A stretch of DNA of 64,000 nt. Source: MED-G105 sp039025235 (GTDB taxonomy: Bacteria; Pseudomonadota; Alphaproteobacteria; Caulobacterales; Parvularculaceae). Below the pieces are notes generated by a model. That model was not told the origin of the DNA. It saw only the letters and a list, made by a program, of their open reading frames with translations, and ran no database searches. The DNA lies in contig JBCCOS010000008.1 of assembly GCA_039025235.1 (NCBI GenBank), forward strand, positions 168,947 through 232,946, written 5' to 3'. Positions 18,314-27,662 of the stretch are shown here, piece by piece; the first letter of the stretch is position 1; each line of letters begins with the position of its first letter. Made by a program: the position numbers and the translations under genes.

Positions 18314-21300
18314 ATGCCGAAAAGAACGGACATTAATTCAATTCTCATTATTGGCGCTGGTCCCATTATCATTGGTCAAGCCTGTGAGTTCGACTACTCC
18401 GGCGTTCAGGCCGTCAAGGCCCTCAAGGAAGAGGGCTTCCGCGTCATACTCGTCAACTCCAATCCAGCGACGATCATGACCGATCCTGAGCTCGCTGATG
18501 CCACCTATGTTGAGCCAATAACGCCAGAATTTGTAGAAAAAGTTATCGCACGAGAACGACCTGATGCCCTACTCCCAACGATGGGCGGGCAAACGGCGCT
18601 TAATTGCGCACTTGATTTAGAGCGCCTTGGTGTTCTCAAGAAATACAACGTTGAGATGATTGGTGCGCGTGCAGACGTTATTGAAAAAGCTGAAGACCGT
18701 GAAAAGTTTCGCGCGGCAATGACAAAGATTGGCCTTGAGAATCCGCGCGCAATGATCGCCTCTTCGCCTGAGATTAAAGACGCTAACGGACGCATTACAG
18801 GTTATGATCGCACGACAGGCATCGTAGAAGCCATGCGTGGTTTGGAAGAAATTGGCTTACCCGCAATCATTCGCCCAGCCTTTACCTTAGGCGGAACGGG
18901 TGGCGGTGTCGCATACAATCGAGAGGAATTCGAACAAATCGTCCGTTCAGGAATTGAAGCGTCGCCGGTTGGCCAGGTCTTGATAGACGAAAGCCTTCTT
19001 GGTTGGAAAGAGTTTGAAATGGAGGTAGTTCGCGATCGCGTCGACAACTGCATTATCATATGTGCAATTGAAAACGTCGATCCCATGGGCGTGCACACGG
19101 GCGATTCCATTACCGTAGCACCAGCGCTGACGCTCACTGACAAAGAATACCAGATCATGCGTAACGCGTCGCTTGCCGTGATGCGAGAGATTGGTGTTGA
19201 GACTGGTGGGTCTAATGTTCAGTTTGCTGTTAATCCTCAAGATGGTCGGCTCGTTGTTATCGAAATGAACCCACGCGTCTCCCGGTCTTCTGCCCTTGCG
19301 TCCAAAGCAACGGGCTTTCCCATTGCCCGCGTAGCAGCCAAACTCGCCGTTGGATATACGCTCGATGAACTAGATAATGACATCACAGGCGCAACGCCTG
19401 CGTCCTTTGAACCAACGATCGATTATGTGGTCACGAAAATCCCGCGTTTCACGTTTGAGAAGTTTCCTGGCGCCGAACCAAATCTCACAACCGCTATGAA
19501 GTCCGTCGGCGAAGCAATGGCCATTGGCCGGTGTTTCCAAGAGTCACTGCAAAAGGCGCTACGCTCGCTGGAAACAGGATTAACCGGCCTTGACCCTATT
19601 GATATCGCTGGGCTCGGCTTGGGTGACGACGATGACGCGCTGCGCGCCGCTCTTGCTGCGCCAACACCAGATCGATTGCGAATAGCAGCTGAAGCGCTCC
19701 GCAGGGGCGTGTCGCTCGATCAGGTGCACAGTGTCACGCAGTATGATCCTTGGTTTTTAGAACAACTTGAGGGCATTGTTGAGGCTGAGCGTAACGTCGA
19801 GGCGGATGGGTTACCGGAGGACCCGTCTAGGCTCAGATCCCTCAAAGCAATGGGCTTTTCCGATAAACGACTTGCGTCCCTCTGTGACGCCAGTGAAGAT
19901 GAGGTTAGAGCCTTTAGAACCCGTCTCGGTGTGACGCCTGTATACAAACGTATTGATACGTGTGCAGCAGAGTTCGAAGCGAAAACACCTTACATGTATT
20001 CCACATACGAAGGCCCCTATGGCGATGCGCCGATATGTGAATCGGGCCCAACCGACGAACGAAAAGTTATCATTTTAGGAGGCGGACCAAATCGTATCGG
20101 TCAAGGAATTGAATTCGATTATTGCTGCTGTCACGCCGCATTTGCGTTGGGCGATATCGGCGTTCAGTCAATTATGGTTAACTGTAATCCCGAAACCGTT
20201 TCCACCGACTATGATACCTCTGACCGCCTCTACTTTGACCCTCTGACCGCTGAAGATGTCTTGGAAATTATCCGTACGGAACAACAATCGGGTCAATTGC
20301 TTGGTGTTATCGTTCAATATGGCGGGCAGACCCCTTTAAAACTAGCAAGCACACTTGAAAACGAAGGCGTTCCAATTCTCGGTACGCCTTATGACGCGAT
20401 TGACCTCGCCGAAGACCGCGAACGCTTTAAAAATCTGATCAATAAGCTTGGGTTTCGTCAACCATTGAACGCGACAGCCCCAAGCGTGAAAGAGGCGGAA
20501 CGCGTCGCCGAAGAAGTTGGCTATCCCGTCGTGACACGTCCCTCCTATGTTCTCGGTGGCCGCGCCATGGAGATTGTGCGGGATGCGCCCGCGATGCGCC
20601 GATATATTGAAAGTCTTGACATCGAAGTTTCTGAGCGGGAACCCCTATTGCTTGATCAATATCTTCAGCATGCAATTGAAGTGGATGTCGATGCGATTTG
20701 TGACGGTGAATCCGTTTATATTGCAGGCGTTATGGAGCATATTGAAGAGGCTGGTATTCACTCCGGAGATAGTGCTTGCTCACTCCCACCCTACACACTT
20801 TCTGATAATATCGTTGCAAAACTGAAATCAGATACTGAAAAGCTTGCTTTAGCTCTTGGCGTCGTCGGACTCATTAATGTGCAGTATGCGATCAAAGACA
20901 ACGAGATCTATATTATCGAAGCCAATCCACGCGCATCAAGGACCGCGCCCTTTGTAGCGAAAACCATAGGGGCCCCAATTGCTCGTATTGGCGCGAAGGT
21001 TATGGCGGGTGCAAAGCTATCTGAATTTGATTTACCTGACCAGCCGACCCAACATGTCGCCGTGAAGGAAGTTGTCTTTCCGTTCGCGCGTTTTCAAGGC
21101 GTAGATACCGTTCTCGGTCCGGAAATGCGATCCACTGGCGAGGTCATCGGTCTTGATCGAGATTTCGATAAAGCGCGCGCTAAAAGCTTGATCGGTGCAG
21201 GGGCAAAGGTCCCATTAGAAGGCTGCATTTTTATATCGCTTCGGGATTCGGATAAAGCCGATCTGGTGGCGTGCGCACGTCGGCTGTTAGATATGGGCTT

Positions 21301-21613
21301 TCGCCTTATCGGCACGGGTGGAACCGCTGCCTATTTCAATGAACGAGGGCTCAATGTGGAGCGCATCAACAAAGTATTAGAAGGGCGTCCGCATATTGTT
21401 GATGCCTTGAAGAATGGTGAAGTTGATATGGTCTTCAATACAACGGAAGGCGCTCAGTCCGTAAAGGATTCCCGATCCATACGCACCACAGCGTTAGCCG
21501 CTAAAATCCCATGCGTTACGACGGCAACAGGTGCGATCGCCGTTGTTCGCGCTATTGCAGCACTGCGCGCGGGTGACTTAGAAGTCACACCATTACAACA
21601 GTATTTCGAATAA
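18314..21613 (+). CDS. carB: Carbamoyl-phosphate synthase large subunit
   Basis: 1099 residues with the duplicated ATP-grasp organisation. The first half has GQACEFDYSG and ENVDPMGVHTGDSITVAP; the second half has NRIGQGIEFDYCCCH and HIEEAGIHSGDSACSLPP. A C-terminal MGS-like allosteric domain follows (GFRLIGTGGTAAYF). It makes carbamoyl phosphate from bicarbonate, ammonia from CarA and two ATP. Ends 26 bp from the convergent enoyl-CoA hydratase gene, with no clear terminator between them. Confidence 0.98.
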   Translation: MPKRTDINSILIIGAGPIIIGQACEFDYSGVQAVKALKEEGFRVILVNSNPATIMTDPELADATYVEPITPEFVEKVIARERPDALLPTMGGQTALNCALDLERLGVLKKYNVEMIGARADVIEKAEDREKFRAAMTKIGLENPRAMIASSPEIKDANGRITGYDRTTGIVEAMRGLEEIGLPAIIRPAFTLGGTGGGVAYNREEFEQIVRSGIEASPVGQVLIDESLLGWKEFEMEVVRDRVDNCIIICAIENVDPMGVHTGDSITVAPALTLTDKEYQIMRNASLAVMREIGVETGGSNVQFAVNPQDGRLVVIEMNPRVSRSSALASKATGFPIARVAAKLAVGYTLDELDNDITGATPASFEPTIDYVVTKIPRFTFEKFPGAEPNLTTAMKSVGEAMAIGRCFQESLQKALRSLETGLTGLDPIDIAGLGLGDDDDALRAALAAPTPDRLRIAAEALRRGVSLDQVHSVTQYDPWFLEQLEGIVEAERNVEADGLPEDPSRLRSLKAMGFSDKRLASLCDASEDEVRAFRTRLGVTPVYKRIDTCAAEFEAKTPYMYSTYEGPYGDAPICESGPTDERKVIILGGGPNRIGQGIEFDYCCCHAAFALGDIGVQSIMVNCNPETVSTDYDTSDRLYFDPLTAEDVLEIIRTEQQSGQLLGVIVQYGGQTPLKLASTLENEGVPILGTPYDAIDLAEDRERFKNLINKLGFRQPLNATAPSVKEAERVAEEVGYPVVTRPSYVLGGRAMEIVRDAPAMRRYIESLDIEVSEREPLLLDQYLQHAIEVDVDAICDGESVYIAGVMEHIEEAGIHSGDSACSLPPYTLSDNIVAKLKSDTEKLALALGVVGLINVQYAIKDNEIYIIEANPRASRTAPFVAKTIGAPIARIGAKVMAGAKLSEFDLPDQPTQHVAVKEVVFPFARFQGVDTVLGPEMRSTGEVIGLDRDFDKARAKSLIGAGAKVPLEGCIFISLRDSDKADLVACARRLLDMGFRLIGTGGTAAYFNERGLNVERINKVLEGRPHIVDALKNGEVDMVFNTTEGAQSVKDSRSIRTTALAAKIPCVTTATGAIAVVRAIAALRAGDLEVTPLQQYFE

Positions 21614-21639
21614 AATCAGTGTTCGCCAATTCTGAAAAA

Positions 21640-22410
21640 TCACTGCCCCTTAAAAATTGGTTTGCGCTTTTGAAGTTTTGCAAAAGCGCCCTCCCGACAG
21701 TCCTCCGTTCTACTAGCAACCGATTGCAGATAAGCTTCGAAGGCTGAGATGTTCATCACCCGCTCCTGTGAAGCATTTCGAAAGGCGCGTTTTGTCAATG
21801 CTATCGCAATCGGCGCACGCTCAACAATGGTTTCGGCCCAAGATATCGCGTTGGTCACGACATCCGTTGCTGGCACAACGCGATTAACGAGGCCCCATTC
21901 CAAGGCCCGTGCCGCATCGATCTTTTCTGCTTCAATAGCGAGTTGAAAGGCGCGAACATAACCCAAATATTGCGTCATCAGGAGAGATAGTCCGCCGTCG
22001 GGAACCATGCCGATATTGGAAAACGCGCACATCATATAGGCTTCCTCAGACATAACGCTAAGGTCACATGACAAAGCGAGAGTCATCCCAATTCCGGCGG
22101 CAGGGCCATTAACGGCAGCAATCACCGGTTTTTCACAAGTGCGAATGACGGTTAAAGACGCGCTATATTCAACATTGAGTTTATCTTCCGCAGTGCCTTC
22201 GGCAGCAAAGTCACGGATGTCACCGCCGGCGCAGAACCCACGCCCCTCGCCTGTCACGACAATGGCCCAAATCTCTTTGTCACCACTCGCTTTGCGCAAC
22301 GCATCGGCGAAGTCTTTCCGCAATGCGCCGTCCAAAGCGTTCAAAGCTTCAGGACGATTTAGTGTGATGAGCGCAATCCGCTCGCCTTTTTTCTCATATT
22401 TTATGGTCAT
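21640..22410 (-). CDS. Enoyl-CoA hydratase/isomerase family protein
   Basis: 256 residues from the ATG at 22410, which has GGAG five nucleotides upstream; the earlier in-frame start is rejected. Crotonase-fold motifs are present: LNRPEALNAL, the oxyanion loop CAGGDIRDF (61-64) and NGPAAGIGM. The usual hydratase glutamates are not at their normal positions; instead MVPDGG carries Asp138, the pattern of PaaG-type delta-isomerases. An isomerase of CoA thioesters is therefore more likely than a simple hydratase. Stands alone, convergent with carB. Confidence 0.86.
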   Translation of the reverse strand: MTIKYEKKGERIALITLNRPEALNALDGALRKDFADALRKASGDKEIWAIVVTGEGRGFCAGGDIRDFAAEGTAEDKLNVEYSASLTVIRTCEKPVIAAVNGPAAGIGMTLALSCDLSVMSEEAYMMCAFSNIGMVPDGGLSLLMTQYLGYVRAFQLAIEAEKIDAARALEWGLVNRVVPATDVVTNAISWAETIVERAPIAIALTKRAFRNASQERVMNISAFEAYLQSVASRTEDCREGAFAKLQKRKPIFKGQ

Positions 22411-22577
22411 ATCGACTCCATCGCCTAAATTTTGAAGCATGTCGCTTTGGGCGTCTAATCAGGTCATCAGACACAAGCGTTGCACAAAATACACAGCAGC
22501 CGATGGTCAATCTAGTGTTAACTTTTTGTTTACCGTCGAATCGCAAAGATTAATTTTTAAATGGCGCGGGGGCGTAA

Positions 22578-22760
22578 ATGGGCACCGAACAATCGTCCGT
22601 CCAAGATTTATTTAGGGCACTTGGATCTACTGAGCTTTCACGCAAGGCGAAAGCACATTATTTATTTCGGCGCCTTCGCGATGATGCGGACTTGGGGCCA
22701 AGGAAATCGGTCCCTTCCAAACCCATTGCTTTAACAAATCCGAACGATAAATCGGAGTAG
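22578..22760 (+). CDS. 60-residue hypothetical protein
   Basis: Small charged soluble protein (MGTEQSSVQDLFRALGSTEL at the start, a KAKAHYLFRRLRDDADLGPR helix in the middle). The ATG at 22578 follows a GGGGGC stretch that could serve as ribosome-binding site. No family recognised. An AT-rich hairpin (AAATACT/AGTATTT) lies directly after the stop. Codon use looks normal for the region. Could be spurious. Confidence 0.45.
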   Translation: MGTEQSSVQDLFRALGSTELSRKAKAHYLFRRLRDDADLGPRKSVPSKPIALTNPNDKSE

Positions 22761-22984
22761 TAAATACTGATTTTAGTATTTCTCAAGGTCATTAATCCCT
22801 CACACGTATCGACGAAACACCTTTAGAGAGCGTTATACGCTAACTTAGTGGGCGCCGGGTATCTGAACACGTCAAAACCACGAAAAATTCTTCTTCCTAC
22901 AGAACAGTATTGAGCATCAACAAAATTGCGCGCACGATAACCGACGTTGGCATTGTATTTTTATGAGTGACACGTGCAACTGAT

Positions 22985-23095
22985 CTCTAAGGCGTCTACA
23001 CTTCAATTGGAATCGGGACGACGCTTTGAGTCTTTGTTTTTGCTCATTTCCTTAACGCCAACCGCAAACACTTGGCTTGGAAATGCTTTAAAGCG
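22985..23095. repeat. Two-hairpin intergenic repeat, family B, copy 1
   Basis: About 110 bp with one hairpin around CTTCAATTGGAAT and a second around CATTTCCTTAACGCCAACCG paired with CTTGGCTTGGAAATG. Closely matches the copies at 26855 (same orientation) and 53400 (opposite orientation). The surrounding 592-bp spacer (22761-23352) otherwise holds no recognisable gene. Confidence 0.8.
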
Positions 23096-23352
23096 TCGAA
23101 TAGGCTTCATGGGCCACGCTACAGTTCCTTGTACTGACATACTCCCAGCTATCATCAAGTTTGCAGCGCCGTACACACCTCACCTGAAAACGCCTTTGCA
23201 ACATAGTGAAGTAGTTGACATTTAACCTACGCGTAATCTGCTCTAACCGAGTTTGACGTTATCAAGTATGCGCAATGGCTACTAACAATTTGGTTTCGCT
23301 CAAGTTATCTGCGACGGCGCTTGAATGAAGGCGAGATAAGAGGACATGTTTT

Positions 23353-24195
23353 ATGAAAAGGATATATGATTTTAGCCGTACACCAGCTCGTCGAAACTAT
23401 ACAATTTCCGATTTACGCGCCCTGAAGGGCTCGGGCAAGACGTTGACAATGAGCAACCCAGATACAACAGATCAGGTAAAGGCCTGTGTCGAAGCAGGGA
23501 TCGATCTATTGCTCGTCGACGACGAAAATATGGACGAAGTTCGTCGCGTTGCGCCGACCCATTTTATGGGAACAGGTGCAACTTGGGCAACTTTTGATTC
23601 TGATGATCAGATTATTGCCCACGCCTATGAGTGTATGCGTAAAGGCTCAGATATATATTACACACTTCGATCATTTGAGCTGATGGAGCGAATGGCACGG
23701 GAAGGAATACCAATTCGTAGCCATATCGGTCTTATTCCGACCTTTAGCCACTATTGTGGTGGGTTAAGAGGTTGGGGCCGGAAAGCTGATGAAGCAATGA
23801 AAATCTTCCAAACACTGAAACGTATGGAAGATATCGGCGTTGTTATGGTTGAGGTGGAATGTGTTGCAGAAGAGGTTCTCGCGGCCATTAACGAGAAAAC
23901 CACGGTTGTCACCTGTTCCCTCGGCGCAGGAAAGTCGGCCGACGTAATTTTTTCATTCATCGAAGACGTTTGTGGTGAAGCCAGCGAGGAAGAAAAACTA
24001 CCAAAGCACGCCCATGCCTTTGGTAGTGTCGGTAGATTACACCAGCAAATTCATGATGAACGTGTCGCCGCCCTTGGGAAGTTTCAAACAGAGGTCGAAG
24101 CTCAGAACTTTCCGTACAAAGAAAACAATATCAGAATGCACGACGGCGAGCATGAGAAGTTTCTGGAAGCGCTTGACAAATGGACGCCAGCTTAA
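23353..24195 (+). CDS. Divergent PanB-like (ketopantoate hydroxymethyltransferase fold) enzyme
   Basis: 280 residues, barrel-fold length of PanB. Landmarks of the family are recognisable: TTDQVKACVEAGIDLLLVDD (residues 39-57), IPIRSHIGLIPTFSHYCGG (His124) and VVMVEVECVAEEV (Glu169). The usual VGDSLG metal/substrate motif is replaced by VDDENM (55-60), and the VKLEGG segment is not recognisable. A related carbon-carbon lyase with a different substrate is likelier than pantothenate synthesis. No panC or other pantothenate gene is nearby. Flanked by palindromic repeats on both sides. Confidence 0.68.
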   Translation: MKRIYDFSRTPARRNYTISDLRALKGSGKTLTMSNPDTTDQVKACVEAGIDLLLVDDENMDEVRRVAPTHFMGTGATWATFDSDDQIIAHAYECMRKGSDIYYTLRSFELMERMAREGIPIRSHIGLIPTFSHYCGGLRGWGRKADEAMKIFQTLKRMEDIGVVMVEVECVAEEVLAAINEKTTVVTCSLGAGKSADVIFSFIEDVCGEASEEEKLPKHAHAFGSVGRLHQQIHDERVAALGKFQTEVEAQNFPYKENNIRMHDGEHEKFLEALDKWTPA

Positions 24196-24291
24196 ACGAG
24201 CTGTTATCAGTATCAAACATCTAAGGTTCTTCGCCAGCTGAGTTTTGGCTTAAACACCAAAACAGAGCACGCTTAGACTGAAGCAAACGGT

Positions 24292-24398
24292 TGCTCTAAA
24301 ATATTTCAAGCTCAAGTGGTTACCCACTGAGCTTGAAGTTCTTAAAATTAAAAGACCTGGACCACATTCTAATTCTATCGGAATGCGTAAAGCCTTAG
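24292..24398. repeat. Degenerate two-hairpin repeat overlapping a stop codon
   Basis: A long imperfect hairpin (TTCAAGCTCAAGTGG / CCACTGAGCTTGAA, 24305-24337) is followed by CATTCTAATTCTATCGGAATG. The layout matches families A and B but the sequence has drifted. Its right end contains the TAA stop (24395-24397) of the CocE/NonD gene, so the element may set that protein's C-terminus and 3' mRNA structure. Confidence 0.55.
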
Positions 24399-26578
24399 TT
24401 GAGGCGCCGAAGCTTTAGAATACTGGGATTTTCACCGCCTGTCATAATCGTATGCGTTGGCGCGGGGAAACGTGGAAAGAATAGGTCATTATCAATATCA
24501 GGACCAGTTATCACGATCCGTACGCGGTGACCTTTTTCAAAAAGATTGGCAATCGGCTGCATTGCCATTGGAAGCCGAACCGTTTCCTCATTCATTTTTT
24601 TCGCTTCGGCCAGCGTTTCCTTGCTCGACGGTAGCCAAGGCATACCAGCGGTATCGAAAGGCGCCTCGCCCGTTGCAGCATGCTTCGCGCGAATGCTCGC
24701 ATGGCTCAGATAGTATGCCTTCCCATCGGCATTCACCTCTTCGATATACGCATTAAAAATCCCGTCCGCATTCGTAGACACAACGTCAAGCGATAACTGA
24801 GGAAAGCCGAAAAGAATCGTATCTTCCGAAAACGGATCGGACGTAAACACAACGCCGCCTTCGGCATGGTCATTCATATCAGGATAGGCCAAGGCGTTCG
24901 TGCCGCCCGTTGTATCGTAATATCGCGTACTTGTGCCCGTTGTTGATGTATAATTGACATCAAATGAAATCTTCGACGCTTTGGTCTCTGGTTCAAGTGA
25001 TAACCCGCCCTCGCTTTTGTCATCGGTCTTTGCACTGAGATAAAATGACATTTCTTCGGTATTTTCAGGAGGCCATGTATCAGCGGATTGCCAATCAAAC
25101 TCGATAAATTCCTCGTCTTTGCTTTCATTCGGGTTAGGATTTTGAGCGTAGGCAAAATGAATGGGCGACTCATCCATGATGCCATTATCAATGTCTTTCA
25201 ACCAATAGTCGAACCAACGCCGATGCTCGATGAACCACAGGCGATAACCCTCCATATCTCGTGGCGCGCCAAAACCACCATGGGTCCATGGACCTATTGT
25301 GAGTTTTTTCGGCTGAGTATTGTTCAGATACCATCGGACCGTCGACTGTGTGTAACCGTCACGCAATCCGCCCCAATGGTACACAGGAATCTCGCTTTTA
25401 TTGATGCCATCAAGCAGCATCGACAAGTTTGTTTCATCGCTGTTTGCCTCATCCGGCGGCGACACCAGTTCACGAGGAAATGTTAATTCTGCGAGCACCT
25501 GCGAGAGCGCTGGTTTTTCACGAAGAATGTCTCGCAGTCGTCGGCTATCTGTAATGAGATTGATCATTTCTATGGGCGAGGTTACGCCCAATTCCGGTGC
25601 GGCGCGCAAAAGAGCCATAGCGAGGTCCGGTGATCTTGAAAACATTTGTTGTGTTGGGTTACCGCCAGGACCCTTTTTTCGTTCTTCAATGGCAGCCGCA
25701 AGCATTGACCCGTCAGCATCTTCATCGACCGGGACAATCGACCCGACCTTTGAATTACCATTTTCGGCGGAAAGCCGTCCGCCGTCACGCGCCTGTTTTA
25801 ATCTCCAGCCAATCGGCGCTTTTTTGAAAACCCCGGTTCCGCCAAACCAGATGTCATAATTGTCGAAGAATGCAACGGATGGAATCACTGCTTTAAGTGA
25901 CGGAGGCGCTTCGTGCATAACAGTCAGTGACGATTGAGCATTATATGACGTACCAAACATACCAACACGCCCATTCGCAAAATCCTGGGCCGCGAGCCAT
26001 TCAACGATATCATATCCATCTTCGCGTGTTTGCTTTGTCATACTGCCGCCGTATTTTCCGAATGATGCGTCGGTACCGCGCACCCTCGCGATTGCAATGA
26101 CATAGCCATGGCGTAACAAGTCTGTCGCTACTTCGTCCGATCCGCTTGCGACAGTTCCCTCGGCTCGCTCATAACCAACGTCGATAATACCACCGGAATC
26201 TTTCGGAAATACGCCAACCCGGGTCCAGATGCTGCCGTCATCACGCAGATAGGCGCGGTAATACCCCGAGTAAGTTAGCGCCACCGGCATTTTCTCATCA
26301 CTGCGCTTACCGTCTTTCAGAGGATAATAGATATCTACAACGAGCTTGGTCCCATCACGCACCGGAACATAAATTGAGCTGCGTTGCGCACCATTAAAGC
26401 GTGGTTCGCTGTAGCCTTCATAACGTCCGAATGCTGATATTTTCGTCGTTGACTGACTTGGCTCACCTTGCTGGCTTTGCCTTGAATCAGACTGTTCAGA
26501 CGATTTTGGCTCATTGCCACACGCGGAAAGGCACAATGCAACAACGCTATAAACAAGAGTGCGGGTTATCCGGTACAT
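24395..26578 (-). CDS. CocE/NonD-family hydrolase, lipoprotein
   Basis: 727 residues. The lipobox CLSAC (Cys20) makes it a lipoprotein, followed by a Ser/Gln-rich linker to about residue 45. The alpha/beta-hydrolase domain has the S15/CocE nucleophile motif GMFGTSYNA (Ser211), and the C-terminal jelly-roll (X-Pro dipeptidyl-peptidase C-terminal type) runs from about residue 500. The family includes cocaine esterase, glutaryl-7-ACA acylase and Xaa-Pro dipeptidyl peptidases. The ribosome-binding site is AAGGAT. A diverged paralogue of the same design lies at 59887-62055. Confidence 0.87.
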   Translation of the reverse strand: MYRITRTLVYSVVALCLSACGNEPKSSEQSDSRQSQQGEPSQSTTKISAFGRYEGYSEPRFNGAQRSSIYVPVRDGTKLVVDIYYPLKDGKRSDEKMPVALTYSGYYRAYLRDDGSIWTRVGVFPKDSGGIIDVGYERAEGTVASGSDEVATDLLRHGYVIAIARVRGTDASFGKYGGSMTKQTREDGYDIVEWLAAQDFANGRVGMFGTSYNAQSSLTVMHEAPPSLKAVIPSVAFFDNYDIWFGGTGVFKKAPIGWRLKQARDGGRLSAENGNSKVGSIVPVDEDADGSMLAAAIEERKKGPGGNPTQQMFSRSPDLAMALLRAAPELGVTSPIEMINLITDSRRLRDILREKPALSQVLAELTFPRELVSPPDEANSDETNLSMLLDGINKSEIPVYHWGGLRDGYTQSTVRWYLNNTQPKKLTIGPWTHGGFGAPRDMEGYRLWFIEHRRWFDYWLKDIDNGIMDESPIHFAYAQNPNPNESKDEEFIEFDWQSADTWPPENTEEMSFYLSAKTDDKSEGGLSLEPETKASKISFDVNYTSTTGTSTRYYDTTGGTNALAYPDMNDHAEGGVVFTSDPFSEDTILFGFPQLSLDVVSTNADGIFNAYIEEVNADGKAYYLSHASIRAKHAATGEAPFDTAGMPWLPSSKETLAEAKKMNEETVRLPMAMQPIANLFEKGHRVRIVITGPDIDNDLFFPRFPAPTHTIMTGGENPSILKLRRLN

Positions 26579-26854
26579 GAATTAATCCTTTTATGCGTAT
26601 CACGCCCGCGAATTGAGTATTTCTCCGGCCGAGACTAAGCGACAGTAAATCGTTTTACTCAGAATAATGGTGATGTTAAAGGTCGTCGATAGTGTATGTC
26701 CGAAATTACAAACGCTTCATCGATAAATTACTGCGACTAACGGCGAATGCCTGCTGGAGCATCGGAGTTTAAGCTTGAATCAATCCAATCCTCTAGATTC
26801 ATGCTATTGAGCGCCTGAGCGGACCTTATATTGATCCAATGTGACGGTTCGGCG

Positions 26855-26960
26855 CTCTATAGCGCCTCGGTTTCAATTGGAAGCAGAACGGCGCTTTAAG
26901 TTGTTAATTTTACCCATTTCCTTAACGCCATCCGCACACACTCGGCTTGGAAATACTTTG
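26855..26960. repeat. Two-hairpin intergenic repeat, family B, copy 2
   Basis: Runs from CTCTATAGCGCC through GTTTCAATTGGAAGC to CATTTCCTTAACGCCATCCG and CTCGGCTTGGAAATA. Same orientation as copy 22985-23095. It lies in the 563-bp spacer between the CocE/NonD gene and rpsI. A 70-codon frame across it is not a gene. Confidence 0.8.
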
Positions 26961-26981
26961 ATAAAACTCAGCGTGCTATCG

Positions 26982-27023
26982 TAAAAAGTTAGAGCCACGT
27001 TCAAATCAATTGAACGTGGCTCT
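26982..27023 (-). terminator. Terminator of the rplM-rpsI operon
   Basis: Perfect 14-bp stem (AGAGCCACGTTCAA / TTGAACGTGGCTCT, 26991-27004 with 27010-27023), 5-nt loop, followed on the minus strand by AACTTTTTAC. It is about 119 nt past the rpsI stop. The stem resembles an arm of the dispersed repeats, so it may be a repeat put to use as a terminator. Confidence 0.7.
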
Positions 27024-27141
27024 AAGCTTTTGGTCATTTGTTTTTCAGGACCCAGACCCTGAATCCTAGCCCGCTGTAAACACACTGTGAAGCCAAGCGT
27101 TATGGATGCGTGTGCCGTTTCCCGGTCGCTCTGATGGTACT

Positions 27142-27630
27142 TTAGCGTTTCGAGAACTGGAAACTACGACGTGCTTTTTTCCGGCCGTATTTCTTACGTT
27201 CGACCACGCGGGCATCACGTGTTAGAAACCCACCCTTTTTCAGGACAGGACGTAACGAAGGCTCATAATATGTCAGTGCACGCGATATACCATGGCGCAG
27301 TGCCCCCGCCTGCCCTGACGGACCTGATCCAGTAACGGTGCAATAGATGTCATACTGATCGTTACGTTCGGCGGCGACCAAAGGTTGCTTAATGATCATT
27401 TGCAGAACGGCGCGTCCAAAATATTCCGCGTGATCCTTTTTATTGACAGTGATGCGACCGCTGCCTGGCTTTATCCAAACGCGAGCGACAGCTGTTTTTC
27501 TTTTGCCTGTCGCGTAGGCGCGGCCCAATTCATCGATTTTCGGCTCTGGGAGCGGTGCGTCCTCTACAGCGTCAACAACACCCGCTTCAGCAGCGGCATC
27601 TTTTAGGTCTTCAAGGCTCGTGGTGCTCAT
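27142..27630 (-). CDS. rpsI: Ribosomal protein S9 (uS9)
   Basis: 162 residues. The conserved core starts at YATGKRKTAVARVW and ends with the basic tail KKYGRKKARRSFQFSKR, whose last residues reach the ribosomal P site. An acidic N-terminal extension of about 35 residues precedes the core, common in alphaproteobacterial S9. Downstream partner of rplM with a 32-bp gap, the universal L13-S9 operon. Confidence 0.98.
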   Translation of the reverse strand: MSTTSLEDLKDAAAEAGVVDAVEDAPLPEPKIDELGRAYATGKRKTAVARVWIKPGSGRITVNKKDHAEYFGRAVLQMIIKQPLVAAERNDQYDIYCTVTGSGPSGQAGALRHGISRALTYYEPSLRPVLKKGGFLTRDARVVERKKYGRKKARRSFQFSKR

Positions 27631-27662
27631 GGATCAAGCTTTCTCAAAAAAAGATATTGCGA

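Noticed and set aside
22974..23225. 83-codon plus-strand frame upstream of the PanB-like gene
   Set aside because: Its first half is the family B repeat and no ribosome-binding site precedes it.
26873..27085. 70-codon minus-strand frame after the CocE/NonD gene
   Set aside because: It runs across a family B repeat and the rpsI terminator hairpin, so it is a by-product of the repeats.
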